64,000 nucleotides of DNA from Diogma glabrata (taxonomy: Eukaryota > Arthropoda > Insecta > Diptera > Cylindrotomidae): NCBI GenBank assembly GCA_963693315.1, contig OY856186.1, positions 130,121,143 to 130,185,142 of the forward strand, in the 5' to 3' direction. A program made the translations under genes and the position numbers. Of the stretch, positions 12,426 to 25,760 are shown piece by piece (position 1 is the first letter of the stretch; every line of letters begins with the position of its first letter). The notes below the pieces were generated by a model that was not told the origin of the DNA, searched no databases, and worked only from the letters and a program-made list of their open reading frames with translations.

Positions 12426-12909
12426 TGGAAAATATCAGCTAGTTAATTATGAAATGTCTTTTTTTGACAAAAGTTTTATTTTATTTGTATATGATTTTTC
12501 TCGAAATATAGATTTTTTTTGTGAAGTTTTTTGACATGGTCTAGCTCCCCCACCTCGGATTTATTTTAGGAGTTGGAAAATATCAGTTAGTAATGAATTG
12601 GGTGATTCTTTTAGCAGTATGTATTATGTAACTTCCACAAATACAACAAAATGAATTTGGGCTTTTTTACACTTGAAACTTCTTGACGACGCCATTTAAA
12701 TAAACTTGACTTTACACTTTACTAACAATTTATGTTGCTTTACAGGCAGCTATCACTATTGATTTATTGATTTTTAAAAGCAATACATTATTTAAAATTT
12801 ATATTCGTAATATTTTTTCTTTTTTAATTAATATTTTTACTTGAATGTTTGGAATTAAATTTATCCTCAGAGAGATTATATTTGCAACTAATCATACGAC
12901 AATTATCTA

Positions 12910-15547
12910 CAGTCGAAACTCGACTATCCGGGACGCTTGGGACCGGAGGCTTCCTGGAAAATCGAAAATCCCGGTTGATCGAATTTTTCAGTTTTATAAA
13001 GAAGTACACAATATTCATAATAACTTTGAACATATCTATGTATTTTTAGTAATTCATATATAAATAATAATTCATAATTCACAAATATATGTACATATTT
13101 CATTATGGTTCTTGGTGACTTCATTATGGTTCTTGGTGACTTTAATGAGCAGGTTGGAAGAGATATCTCTTATGGAAATGTGGTGGGCCCCAACAGTCTA
13201 CATTTGAATTCGAATGATAATGGTGAGAGAATGACTGAGTTTGCATTATCAAATAATTTGAGAATTGCCAGTACTTTCTTTTCGCACCGATCGATTCATA
13301 AACAGACTTGGGTCTCACCGAATGGAAACACTCGAAATCAAATTGATCATGTGCTGGTTACAGCATGTTTCTTTTCGAGCGTTCTGGACGTGCGATTGTT
13401 TAGAGGCGCATACATTGGAAGTGACCACTTTCTTGTATGTGCTAAAATAAGGTTCCACTCCCCAAACCCAAGCATTCCGAAATTCAATCAACGGAAACGT
13501 TTTAACATCTCATCACTAAGGAATTGCTATAAACTGGCAACACAAGCCGTTACAAAGCTATGTAGACGAACGAAGCGAGAATGGTGGAAGAGAAAGTGTG
13601 AGGAGATTGAAAGCTTCAATATGGAACATCAATCGCGTAACTTCTTTCAACAGGTTAAAACCTTAAGGAAGGGCCCTCAAACTAGATCGACTGCCATTCA
13701 AAACGAAGATGGGAAGCTACAAGTAGACCTTAAAAATATTTTAGATACTTGGGCCGCTTATTTTGAAAATCTTCTCAACTTAAGTGACCAGCAACAAGTC
13801 GGGCGACGAGCAAAGCTTACTCGTGCGTCAAAGGTACATGTATACAAACAAACCAAAGAGGAATTCGAAGCGGCGCTGTCAAAATTAAAACGCAATAAAG
13901 CACTTGGCATCGACGATATAACATCCGAAATGATTGTACATGGTGATGAAACTCTATCCTTAAGATTGTTTGAACTTGTTCAAATGATTTGGAGGACTGA
14001 AACCATGCCACAGGACTGGAACATAGCTATGCTGATACCAATCCATAAAAAAGGTAATAGTCTACAATGTGCAAACTACAGAGGAATCGCTCTACTCTGC
14101 ACTGCATATAAGATCTTTTCTTACATTTTGCTATCAAAAATCAATCCTTCTGCTGAACAACTGTTTGGAAAAGATCAGTGTGGCTTCCGGCAGGACCGAT
14201 GTACCACCGATGCACTTTTCTCGATAAGGATGATTTTGGAAAAGTGCCGAGAGTTCAACATACCTGTGCACCAACTCTTCATTGATTTCAGGCAGGCCTA
14301 CGACTCTCTCGAACGAGAGACTCTATGGTCTGCTCTGGTGTCAATGGGAATTTGTGGTAAACTGGTATCACTATGCAAAATGACAGTACAGAACTTTCAA
14401 TGCTGTGTACGAGTAGAGAACGAAATATCAAAGCTTTTTAAAGTCGACTCCGGTTTAAGACAAGGTGATGCTACCTCGCCTATACTTTTTAATCTAGCCT
14501 TGGAATATGTGTGCCGTCAAAAGAAACTACCGAATAACACTAATATTTTGTCAATAAACTCAGTACAGATCATTGCTCACGCTGATAATGTTGTCATCAT
14601 CGGCCGAAGTGAAGCTGTTATGAGTGAGACTTTCAAGTCACTTGAGAGTGGTGCTAGAAAAATTGATCTTCAAATTAACTACATTAAAACCAAACATATG
14701 AATGTTTCAAGAGAGGCTGAGAAGAAAGATTTGATGTGCGGCGATGAACGAATTGAGGGAGTTGAATCTTTTAAATATTTGGGATCAATGCTTGACTCAA
14801 ACAACAGCATGCTTACAGATATAAAAGCTCGAATCGCTGCAGGTAATCGAACTTTCTACTCAGTTAAACCTCTCCTTGGATCACCGTATGTATCAACTAA
14901 CACCAAGCTCAAGTTATACAAGACATTGATTAGACCGGTTGTGATGTATGGGTCACAAACGTGGACCCTTACACAAAATGATGAATCGCATTTATCTGTA
15001 TTTGATCGTAAGATCCTACGCTACATTTTTGGTCCACTTAAGACATACGATGGAAAGTATAGAACCCAATATAACTTTGAGATCAGAGACCTTCTTGAGG
15101 GTCCTGATATAATAGGTTGTATCCGTTCTAATAGGATTGCTTGGTTTGGGCATGTTCTACGAGCCGATTCACAGTCTGGAATGGTTAGAAAAATGTACGT
15201 TGGTACCCCAGGGAGTGAGCGACCGCGAGGTAGACCACGACTACAATGGGAGACTGACGTAATGAACGACCTTCAAAAAATCGGCTGCCATGGTAATTAT
15301 GTCGCTGTTGCGAATGACTGTGGTGAATATTCAAAGATAATTAGCCTGGCAACGCTCTTACATGGAGCATGAACGCCGTTAAAAAAACAAAAAATGTCTA
15401 CAATATTAAGTATTACCAATATTTAACTGAAAAAGAATTAAAAGTCAGGTTAATCAATCGAAACCCCGGTTGAAAAAGTTACCAACAAAAATCACGGATA
15501 ATAGAGGTTTACGGATAATCGGATCCCGGATAATAGAGTTTCGACTG
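12910..15547. mobile_element. pogo/Tigger-type TIR element enclosing an RTE-like ORF
   Basis: The left end CAGTCGAAACTCGACTATCC (from 12910) pairs with the complement of the right end, which reads CAGTCGAAACTCTATTATCC on the minus strand (to 15547). Both are bounded by TA at 12908-12909 and 15548-15549. The termini and TA duplication are typical of pogo/Tigger elements. There is no DDE transposase inside. Subterminal sequences flank a 755-codon reverse-transcriptase ORF, so this is either an LINE inserted into a non-autonomous pogo element or an element mobilised with LINE cargo. Length 2638 bp. Confidence 0.85.
13105..15372 (+). CDS. RTE-like LINE endonuclease-reverse transcriptase, 5'-truncated
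   Basis: An uninterrupted frame of 755 codons. Residues 1-85 are the C-terminal part of an APE-type endonuclease (GDFN near the start, NDNGERMTEFA, and RNQIDHVL near 80). A non-LTR reverse transcriptase follows: NYRGIALLCTAYKI, CGFRQDRCTTDALF, the FIDF catalytic region at about 392-395 and SGLRQGDATSPILFNLALEY near 450-470. The C-terminus carries RPRGRPRLQWETDV. The expected YADD catalytic box reads HADN (residues 492-495), so polymerase activity is doubtful. The N-terminal half of the endonuclease is missing. A perfect 21-bp tandem duplication (13099-13119 and 13120-13140) repeats the first seven residues in frame, so the true 5' end is a junction, not a native start. The family resembles RTE/'craniofacial development protein 2-like' proteins. 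Confidence 0.9.
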   Translation: MVLGDFIMVLGDFNEQVGRDISYGNVVGPNSLHLNSNDNGERMTEFALSNNLRIASTFFSHRSIHKQTWVSPNGNTRNQIDHVLVTACFFSSVLDVRLFRGAYIGSDHFLVCAKIRFHSPNPSIPKFNQRKRFNISSLRNCYKLATQAVTKLCRRTKREWWKRKCEEIESFNMEHQSRNFFQQVKTLRKGPQTRSTAIQNEDGKLQVDLKNILDTWAAYFENLLNLSDQQQVGRRAKLTRASKVHVYKQTKEEFEAALSKLKRNKALGIDDITSEMIVHGDETLSLRLFELVQMIWRTETMPQDWNIAMLIPIHKKGNSLQCANYRGIALLCTAYKIFSYILLSKINPSAEQLFGKDQCGFRQDRCTTDALFSIRMILEKCREFNIPVHQLFIDFRQAYDSLERETLWSALVSMGICGKLVSLCKMTVQNFQCCVRVENEISKLFKVDSGLRQGDATSPILFNLALEYVCRQKKLPNNTNILSINSVQIIAHADNVVIIGRSEAVMSETFKSLESGARKIDLQINYIKTKHMNVSREAEKKDLMCGDERIEGVESFKYLGSMLDSNNSMLTDIKARIAAGNRTFYSVKPLLGSPYVSTNTKLKLYKTLIRPVVMYGSQTWTLTQNDESHLSVFDRKILRYIFGPLKTYDGKYRTQYNFEIRDLLEGPDIIGCIRSNRIAWFGHVLRADSQSGMVRKMYVGTPGSERPRGRPRLQWETDVMNDLQKIGCHGNYVAVANDCGEYSKIISLATLLHGA

Positions 15548-15549
15548 TA

Positions 15550-16905
15550 CTTAAAAAGAATCCTCATTAAGCTAATTAAACAAAAGTTGTGAAAACCGAA
15601 AAACTATTAAAAAAGAGAAGTAATTGCTTTCTTAAATTAAACTTAAAATGATCATAAACGTAAGGAGTACCACAAGGTGGGCGGTGATAGCAAAAAATTT
15701 GCATTATCAAAAAAAAAAAGGAGAAAAAAGAAAAGAAACAAACTTTACAGGTATTAATAGACATAAGTAGGGGCTTAACTTTATGGTGCGTAAGTTAGTT
15801 CAAAACTTAAATAGTTCTGATGCTATGATGTTTTGCCTCTCCTCACAATTTATTATCTTTTATTTATATTTTTCTATATACGTCTCATATCGATCCAATT
15901 CCCAACTTCGAAAACAAAAATGGAAATTATACTTAACTATTTTAGAATAATTCTTTACTGATGTTTGAGAACGACTGAACTTTTAAAATTATTATTTATG
16001 GCACAATAAATAAAAGTAAATAATTATTTTTTTCCAAATTTTGAGTTTTGATTTTCTTTGGGAAAACTTGAATAACTTGGTGCAACTTGCACCAATATTC
16101 GTGTCTTAAAAGAAAGAGAATTAAAACTACTATAGGCTCCAAGAAATTAAAAAAAAACAGTGTTTTTATTTGTTCAAAATTTATGGCGTTGAAAATGGAA
16201 AAATTTTAAAAAATCATGATTTTTTCGTATTTTTTCGACTGTAACTTCCAGAATCCTTTATGGATTTTTACAAAATATAGTTAGCATGTTTACTATGCAC
16301 ACATTTCAATATTTATAATTTGTTTGTTTTGTAAAATTTAAGACCCAAAAACCGAAACAAGATTTTTGATCATCAAAAAATTGGTTTTTCGTGAATATAA
16401 AAAGAATATGATATTCGTGTTCAGGAGGTTCAAATCTATAAGAAAAGTTGAGTTTTATTTCGGGAGATTTTTCTTGTAAGCTAGTGTAATAAATCATTCT
16501 ATCGAAAACCCAAAGAATAGAAACTCACTACAACAAAAATTTTATTAACGAAAGTTTACACTGTTGAAAAGTCATTGCACTGAATTATCGATGCATCGAA
16601 TTTTTTTCGATGTATGTACTGCAAATATCATATCATCAAAACATCATATGGTTGAAGTTCATAAAATTGAATTTGGATCAAATGATGTTTCGATTTTATA
16701 AATTATATCCTTCTATTGCTTGATCTTGTGTAATGTGATGTTTCGATATAATGACTGTTCAAGGGAATGAATTAGTGATAATATGACGTTTTGATCTAAT
16801 AATTTTTCGTTAGTATGAAGCATTCAATGATACAAAATTGGGTGGTATGATCTTGGCTTTTATAGCACGATTCGATGATTTGAGTTTTCGAGGGTATGAT
16901 GATAT
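15550..16905. other. AT-rich sequence, no gene seen
   Basis: No credible ORF. 16600-16900 contains irregular repeats of ATGATGTTTCGAT-like words, resembling a stretch near 19800, probably decayed repeat. Confidence 0.45.
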
Positions 16906-17431
16906 CCCGAGCAGAAATTAGTTAGGGAAAACCTGAATACAGTAAAGGCGGAATCAGGGCCTGGTAAGTTCTATAAGGACAATCCCTTTTAGGGCAATCT
17001 GATGTGGGCCTGTTCCGGGCCTGATTAAGATTACCCTTTTAGGGTTAATCTTATTTGAATATACCCGGCCCTGATCAAGTTTTTCGTATTTCACCCCTAG
17101 CTGAAATTTCAATTGGCTAAAATTCACTAGAGTATTATCCATTTTAGAAATATATAGCTAAAATCGTTTCATGTTTATTTTAGTTATCGCTTCTCGGCTT
17201 AAAGACTATAATTTTTCCCATTGTAGTTTTTTGTTTTAATTTGATTAATTTATGCATATAATATATAAATATATATTAGGGTCTGGTTCGGATATCTCAA
17301 TCATGACCTGATAGGGCAAAAGCGTTACACTCATGATCAGGGCCCAATCAAGCAGCCCTACCAATGCCTGATCTGGGCTAGAGCAAACCTGATCAGGGCC
17401 TTACGTGAGTCCTGACAAATTTCTGCTCGGG
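16906..17431. mobile_element. MITE, 526 bp, TIR CCCGAGCAGAAATT
   Basis: Perfect 14-bp inverted termini: CCCGAGCAGAAATT at 16906-16919 and its complement at 17418-17431. The interior carries at least six short GC-rich words of the type (A/G)GGGCCTGAT(C/T)AAG in both orientations (16957-17080 and 17335-17400), unlike the surrounding AT-rich DNA. The flanks share only AT, so the target duplication is unclear. Non-coding. Confidence 0.8.
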
Positions 17432-17831
17432 ATGTTGCTACCTGGAATTTAAATTTACAATATTCCTAGCATTGATGATAATATTCGCCAATTTTTTCGA
17501 CAGCTATCGACGGCTATACAAAGCTTAAAAAAAGAATTACTATTAAAAATAAAATAAATAGTTTTTTTTAGATTTATTGAACCCAATTTTTAATTTTCAA
17601 GCTTTTTTAGTGATCAGAATCCTAAAATTTAAAGAATTAATTACTAATTAGTTTATTGCACCTATAATAATACCAATTGCTATTGTTGTTGTTTTGTTGA
17701 CAGCACTATAATAATAGAAGAAAGATTGTAAAAGATTTCCACTGAAGTGAGTATTTATTTGGCTAACATATGTAATGTATTGAGTTAATGTAATGTAGCA
17801 GTTTTTTTTTGATTGGCTGTAAGCTTTTTTT

Positions 17832-17860
17832 TAGGTAGATTTCATATAAAAATCTACCTA
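17832..17860. repeat. short perfect hairpin
   Basis: TAGGTAGATTT and its complement AAATCTACCTA are separated by 7 bp. No flanking features explain it. Confidence 0.6.
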
Positions 17861-17950
17861 TTACAATGGGCTTCAACTCGGAATTTCGGAAAAATTTTGG
17901 TGCCAAACGACTATGAATGATAAGCGGAGACGGAAAAACAAAAAAAAAAA

Positions 17951-20527
<2,577 letters not shown>

Positions 20528-21125
20528 ATGGGCTATTATTTTGAAAACGTACATCGAAAAAAAAACTACTATTTTTTAAAAATCTGAAATTTTGATATTT
20601 TGTTGGTATTGACAAAAGGAAAAAAGTGATTTCTGCTTTTATTTTTTGTGTACTCTGAATCGGAGTTATGCGCGGTTGAATTTTGAGGCTTTTTCACGTA
20701 GTTTTTGGTAATGGTGGCAATGTTTTGTGAATAGGTGCCACAAATTTCATTCGACTTACGTATATTATTGCAAGTAAAAAGGAAAATAATTGAATAATTG
20801 AAATAAGTAAGTTTAAAATTAATAACTTTTCTCTTTTCCGCTAGGCGGCGCGTAAAACCTTGGTTTACTTCAAAGCTCATATCTCAAAAAGTCACTTTTT
20901 TTTTTTTTGTTTTTCACAAATTTTAAAGTAAACATATGCGGCTATGGAATTGAGAAATAAAAAGTCAGCAATTCAATGTGGATTTTTTCTTACGATTTTT
21001 TAAAGTTTGGTATATGAAAAATTCACATGTGTTTTTTTATTAAGTTAATAATCCTGTACTAAATGTGGATCTAATAAATTAAACATTTCATATTTTAACA
21101 CCTGCAATAAATTTGAACCATTTTT
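20528..21125 (+). repeat. left ~600-bp inverted repeat arm
   Basis: Inverted partner of 22787-23390. It contains a ~100-codon frame (20569-20880, minus) that is also open in the right arm (23029-23334, plus) with about a dozen residue differences. Since the DNA arms are so similar, shared openness is weak evidence for coding. Confidence 0.9.
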
Positions 21126-21378
21126 TGTGTATATCTGATTGAGAAACAGGTTTTTATTCAGAATAAGAATTGGAGATCCCAATGATCGAAGATTTTGTTA
21201 TAATTTCAACATCACCAACACTAACATTAGAAAAAAACATTAAAAAAATATTTTTCCTATAAATATTATAATTTAATCAATATTATAAATAAATACATTA
21301 AAAAATTAATTTATATATTTTTTTTTGTCTTTAAATTGAAATATTTATGATCATCAGAAAAAGAAAACATTTTGGCAA

Positions 21379-22404
21379 TTATTTTATCGGGTGTAGTGTT
21401 ATCCGGTAAAAAACAGTGGAATCCTTGAGTTCTTTGTTTTCTTCCAAAAACATTTCGTAGATGTCGGTGAGGGTCCATAACACCAACCGCTTTGATTTCT
21501 TAATTTTTGTCGATCCTTCTGTAATAGTAACAACATCTTTAAGGCCAGGCATTGTTCTACTAATTTCCTCTGATAAGAAGTATGTTTGAATTTGTTTTAC
21601 TATATTTTGTGACAAACTGTGCACTTGTTTGCTTTGAGGCCAACTGTAAGGACCTACTGTTTCCAACAGATCCATGGCGAATTCTACCAGTCGTCTTGAT
21701 GCATTAAATTCATCCTGGATACGTTGATTTGACCAAAATTTACGTGGTAGAGTTGTCAACAAAAACACTTGTTTTGATTTAGAGCTGGCATCTTTAAACT
21801 CTTTTTTAAGGTTCATAAGCCATGATGTATATTCACATTCCTCGTTTGGTGATAACACTTTAACTGAATCTACTTGAAATATTCTTTGACTTATTGCCGA
21901 TGTGACACTAGCAATTTTTTTATAACTTCCTGTTGTAATATGATTTTGTTTGATAGGAGATTCGGCTAACCTTCCAAGAACATTGTTAATATCTTCTAAA
22001 ATGTCATTAAGTAGTTCAGGAACTGGTGGAGATATAGTATCAACCGAAACTGGTGATGGATCTAAAGATGCTGGAGGTATTTGAATATTTTCGTTCGTTG
22101 GAACATTTTCAACATCCTGATTTATAGAAATAATTTCACTATCGATAGTTTCCGAACATGAAAGCTGCTGTATAGAAAATATTAGTTGCATATGAATTTT
22201 TATTCATTTTAAAAAAATAATTAAATTTACCTTATTTTTATAGATATAAGTGCGACATGTTTCACATATAAACTGGTCATCACGCAAAGTAAAATTTAGG
22301 GTCGCAGCTTTTTGAATAACAGCTGGTGTGACCAGTTTCACATTTTTTGATGTCCGCTGATGATTTTTGAGACCGTACAAGTTACAGCACAATTTGAAAG
22401 GCAT
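21379..22404 (-). CDS. two-exon gene of the long-inverted-repeat element, truncated
   Basis: Exon 1 is 22404-22231 (58 codons): a short Cys-rich N-terminus with C6, C7 and a CETC pair at 47-50, suggesting a small zinc-binding module. The donor is AAG|GTAAAT. A 63-bp intron ends TATACAG, directly followed by another CAG (NAGNAG acceptor, both in frame). Exon 2 runs 22167-21379. It holds an acidic/proline linker, then helical sequence with LLTTLPRKFWSNQRIQDEF and SRTMPGLKD, which I recognise as recurrent in an uncharacterised repetitive arthropod/cnidarian family. The last ~15 residues are out of the normal frame: an internal deletion joins the middle of the gene to its 3' end, and the family C-terminus is read one frame off. 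The missing part is kept in the copy at 39.2-39.75 kb. Function unproven; transposase-like by context. Confidence 0.7.
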
Positions 22405-22786
22405 TTCTATTATTATCTTTTCTAAACGTTATGTCTTTTAAATATTTTGGAATATAATTGATTATAAGGCAATCCAATCAATATATATACCCTTGAAATA
22501 GTTTTGACATAGGTAGAATCAGGTAAAATTAGGTAGGTACAATTTAATATATTTTGATTGGATGCAAGCATAATTTGGTCAAAAACCGTTTGTGGGCGTC
22601 ATTAGAAATTTTAAATGTTAAAATTATGAGCCTCTAATGAGATTTTAATTAGTAAAAAGGGGCTGAATAGACATTTTTTAAAATGAATAAACATTTTACA
22701 CACCCTTTTAATAATTTAAATCCCTTTATTTTACCACTTAACTTAAATTAATTTTTAATAAGTTTTTAACCATTTAACCGCACAGA

Positions 22787-23390
22787 AAATGGTTCAAATT
22801 TATTGCAGGTGTTAAAATATGAAATGTTTAATTTATTAGATCCACATTTAGTACAGGATTATTAACTTAATAAAAAAACACATGTGAATTTTTCATATAC
22901 CAAACTTTAAAAAATCGTAAGAAAAAATCCATATTGAATTGCTGACTTTTTATTCCTCAATTTCATAGCTGCATATGTTTACTTTAAAATTTGTGAAAAA
23001 CAAAAAAAAAAAAGTGACTTTTTGAGATATGAGCTTTGAAGTAAACCAAGGTTTTACGCGCCGCCTAGCGGAAAAGAGAAAAGTTATTGATTTTAAACTT
23101 ACTTATTTCAATTATTCAATTATTTTCCTTTTTACTTGCAAAAATATACGTAAGTCGGATGAAATTTGTGGCACCTATTCACAAAACATTGCCACCATTA
23201 CCAAAAACTACGTGAAAAAGCCTCAAAATTCAACCGCGCATAACTTCGATTCAGAGTACTCAAAAAATAAAAGCAGAAATCACTTTTTTCCTTTTGTCAA
23301 TGCCAACAATATATCAAAATTTCAGATTTTTTAAAAATCAAAAATTTAAAAATCAACAAAAAAATGTACGTTTTCAAAATAATAGCCCAT
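22787..23390 (-). repeat. right ~600-bp inverted repeat arm
   Basis: Complement of 20528-21125 with scattered substitutions and small indels. Together the arms can form a very long hairpin in RNA or single-stranded DNA. Confidence 0.9.
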
Positions 23391-23649
23391 ATAGCAATTT
23401 TTTAATATATAGTTTTGGCAAAACAAAAATACAGCGTAAAAAGTACGAGTTTGATAGAGTAAGGACTAAAAAATGAAAACTTTAAGCAGACAAGATAGAA
23501 TGAAGGCAAACAATGAAGTAAATGAAGAATGATAACTTAAGAATAGCAACATATTTTACCATACTGAATTGCGTGAAGAGTGAAATGATAGACAGAGACG
23601 CTGCTAATATCTATTACATTTGATAAATATGACTTTTGGAATTTGGACT

Positions 23650-24125
23650 AATTTAATACAACTTTCACAGTTTCTCCTGAAAGAATAACTCAAGAAACTA
23701 ATAAGTATCAAGAATTTTATAACAATGATTTTTAAAAATAATTTGCTTGTGAATGTCTTCATTTTCGAGCATATCTTCAAAGTATAAATAAAAATATTAA
23801 TGGAATTATCGAGTTAGCATTAGTTTTACGCGATAATAACTTAGATTTGCGAGCAAACATAAATATTACTCTTCGTATGCTTTCATGTATGGCAAATAAC
23901 TAACTGTTTAGCAGATTATTTATTATTTATTAGCATTTAGCAGTTTATTTTTACGTTAAAACGCGTAAAAAATTATTTGAGAGCAAGTATGGAATAAACT
24001 AAATTCACTTATTTATTTATTTCTTATTTCACTTGTTTGCAATTCAAACTAAACTAATGTACAAAATGGAGTTTGATGCAATAGTAGATCATTTTGGTGC
24101 GCAGAAAGTCTTAAATATCAATTAA
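23650..24125 (+). pseudogene. decayed hAT transposase C-terminus
   Basis: Broken frames carry pieces of the same ZMYM1-type hAT family as 1-4168: CECLHFRAYLQSI (about 23750-23790), NINITLRMLSCMA (about 23858-23897, equivalent to the LLRMFLCMF segment) and, near the end, KMEFDAIVDHFGAQKVLNIN (24066-24125). Stops and indels separate them. The canonical GERSFSKLK block is lost. It is an older relic than the first hAT copy. Confidence 0.65.
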
Positions 24126-24302
24126 AAATATGTAACTATTAAACAATTTTTTACTTCTATGTCTTTTATCATAATGCTTTTTAGGGTTCCGCTTTTTATA
24201 ACAAGCCCTATTGGTGAGAGTAAAACGAGATATTCACATTATATTGATTATCTCGTAAACTATAAATGCTATGGACCTGAAATTTAAGGTGCGTATACTA
24301 AT

Positions 24303-24472
24303 ATAAGAACTAAATCTAAAAAAGTATGCTGCAAATTATAAAATTTTTTGCAATGCATACAATTTTCGACCGATCTAGTTTCAAACCAATGAGAAAATTT
24401 TAAACTTTAAAAAAGTTTATCATTCTCATCAGGGCTAGCCGATTATATCACAAATAATTTACTGAATTAATT
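24303..24472 (-). repeat. rearranged insert of the ~450-bp repeat family with 12-bp target duplication
   Basis: The insert begins with the reverse complement of the unit segment from GGCTAGCCCTGATGAG through to TAGTTCTTATATT. It then switches to a forward piece, ATATCACAAATAATTTACTG. It is flanked on both sides by GCGTATACTAAT (24291-24302 and 24473-24484), a perfect 12-bp direct repeat, indicating integration as a unit of 170 bp. Confidence 0.85.
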
Positions 24473-24559
24473 GCGTATACTAATCTGTCCACGTAAAATG
24501 ACAATTAAAACTAAAGTTGTTTTCGTTTGGTTTACAGGGGTAAACACGATGTGAGAACT

Positions 24560-25760
24560 ATGAGAAAATACATTTTTTTATAGATTCAAGTAGGGTAAAG
24601 GGGCTTCATTTCAGTATTCCTTTAAAATTTGTTTTCGAGTTTTACATCTCATAACTTTGAATAATGACGTTTTCTTGATGTTTTCTTACCTCAATTAGCT
24701 CCGAACCCAACTGATCGAAAATCTTCAAATGTATTTGGAATGATATAAAAATTAGTATGTTTTTAATATAAAAATGTATAAAAATGTCACATACCCATAA
24801 TTATATTTATTAAGGTGGTGGATATGAGAAGGGGTAAAAACACTATTTAAACGTGGTCAAGTAGGATGTCTATTGAAAGAGCACCTAATGTAGAACACAT
24901 TGCAATTTTTTTTAGAATTTTGCGGTGAACAGTTTTTGAGTTATTGTCAAAAAAGTGCAACTATCAGACCGTTCCCTCCCCCTACGTTTCGACACTGATT
25001 GAAAGAAAAATTCACAGAGTTAGGAAGCTTGGTAAATTTTGGATATAAATCATAGCGAAGTGAGGGGGGATAGAGATTGTAAAAAAAACCTTTTTTGATC
25101 CAAGCGAGTGAGGTATCATTTAAAAAAACATCTAATTTAAAATACATTGCAATCTTTTTTAGAATTTTGCGGTGCACAGTTTTTGAGTTATTGTCAAAAC
25201 AGTGCAACTCTCAGACCGTTCCCCCTCTACGTTTCGACACTGATTGACAGAAAAATTTGTAAAAGTTCACAGTTTAGTAAATTTTGAATGAAAATCATTT
25301 AGGGGACGGGAGTGGTTTTTTGACTCAAGCGAGAGGGGTATTATTTGAAAGAGCACCTAATATAGAACACATTTAGAATTTTGCGGTGCACAGTTTTTGA
25401 GTTATTGTCAAAAAAGGTCAACTTTCAGACCGTTCTGCCCATACGTTTCGATGATGATTGACAGAAAAATTTGTGATAATTCACAGAGAGTTTGGTAAAT
25501 TTTGAATGAAAATCATAGCGAAGTCTCAAATAATTATATTTCTGTGTGTTAGGAGATCGGTGTGGGAAAGGTAAAAAAAACATTTTCGACAGACAGGTCA
25601 TATGAAAGAGCACCTAATTTAAGAAACTTTACAATTTTTTTTAGAATTTTGGAATGCACAGTTTTTGTGTTATTGTAAAAAAATATTTTTAGTACGTAGC
25701 ATTTCCAACCACCTAAATTTCGATTGACCGAAAAAATAATCAAATTTAAATCATTTACAA
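24560..25760 (+). repeat. degenerate ~215-270-bp tandem satellite, four units
   Basis: Units are anchored by GAATTTTGCGGTG(A/C)ACAGTTTTTGAG at about 24914, 25161 and 25377 and by a diverged version near 25646. Each continues with GTTATTGTCAAAA, CAGACCGTTC, TACGTTTCGA and a GAAAGAGCACCTAAT segment. The period varies through indels. Short frames in it are unlikely to be genes. Confidence 0.85.

Larger units (their letters stand above)
20528..23390 (-). mobile_element. DNA element with ~600-bp inverted repeats and a two-exon gene
   Basis: Both outer ends read ATGGGCTATTATTTTGAAAAC inward (left from 20528, right complement ending 23390). The arms run about 20528-21125 and 22787-23390 and are nearly identical throughout, including the CGCCTAGCGGAAAAG segment. 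Between the arms lies a minus-strand spliced ORF (21379-22404). Flanks do not give an unambiguous target duplication. A second copy with the same outer end and 3' region lies at 36666-39750. This copy has lost the C-terminal half of the gene. The coding family is a repetitive invertebrate protein I recall but cannot name; its presence between long inverted repeats suggests it is the transposase (inference). Confidence 0.85.

Noticed and set aside
20569..20880. ~100-codon frame in the left inverted arm, also open at 23029-23334
   Set aside because: The arms are nearly identical DNA, so both being open carries little independent evidence. No recognised motif; kept only as a note in the arm entry.
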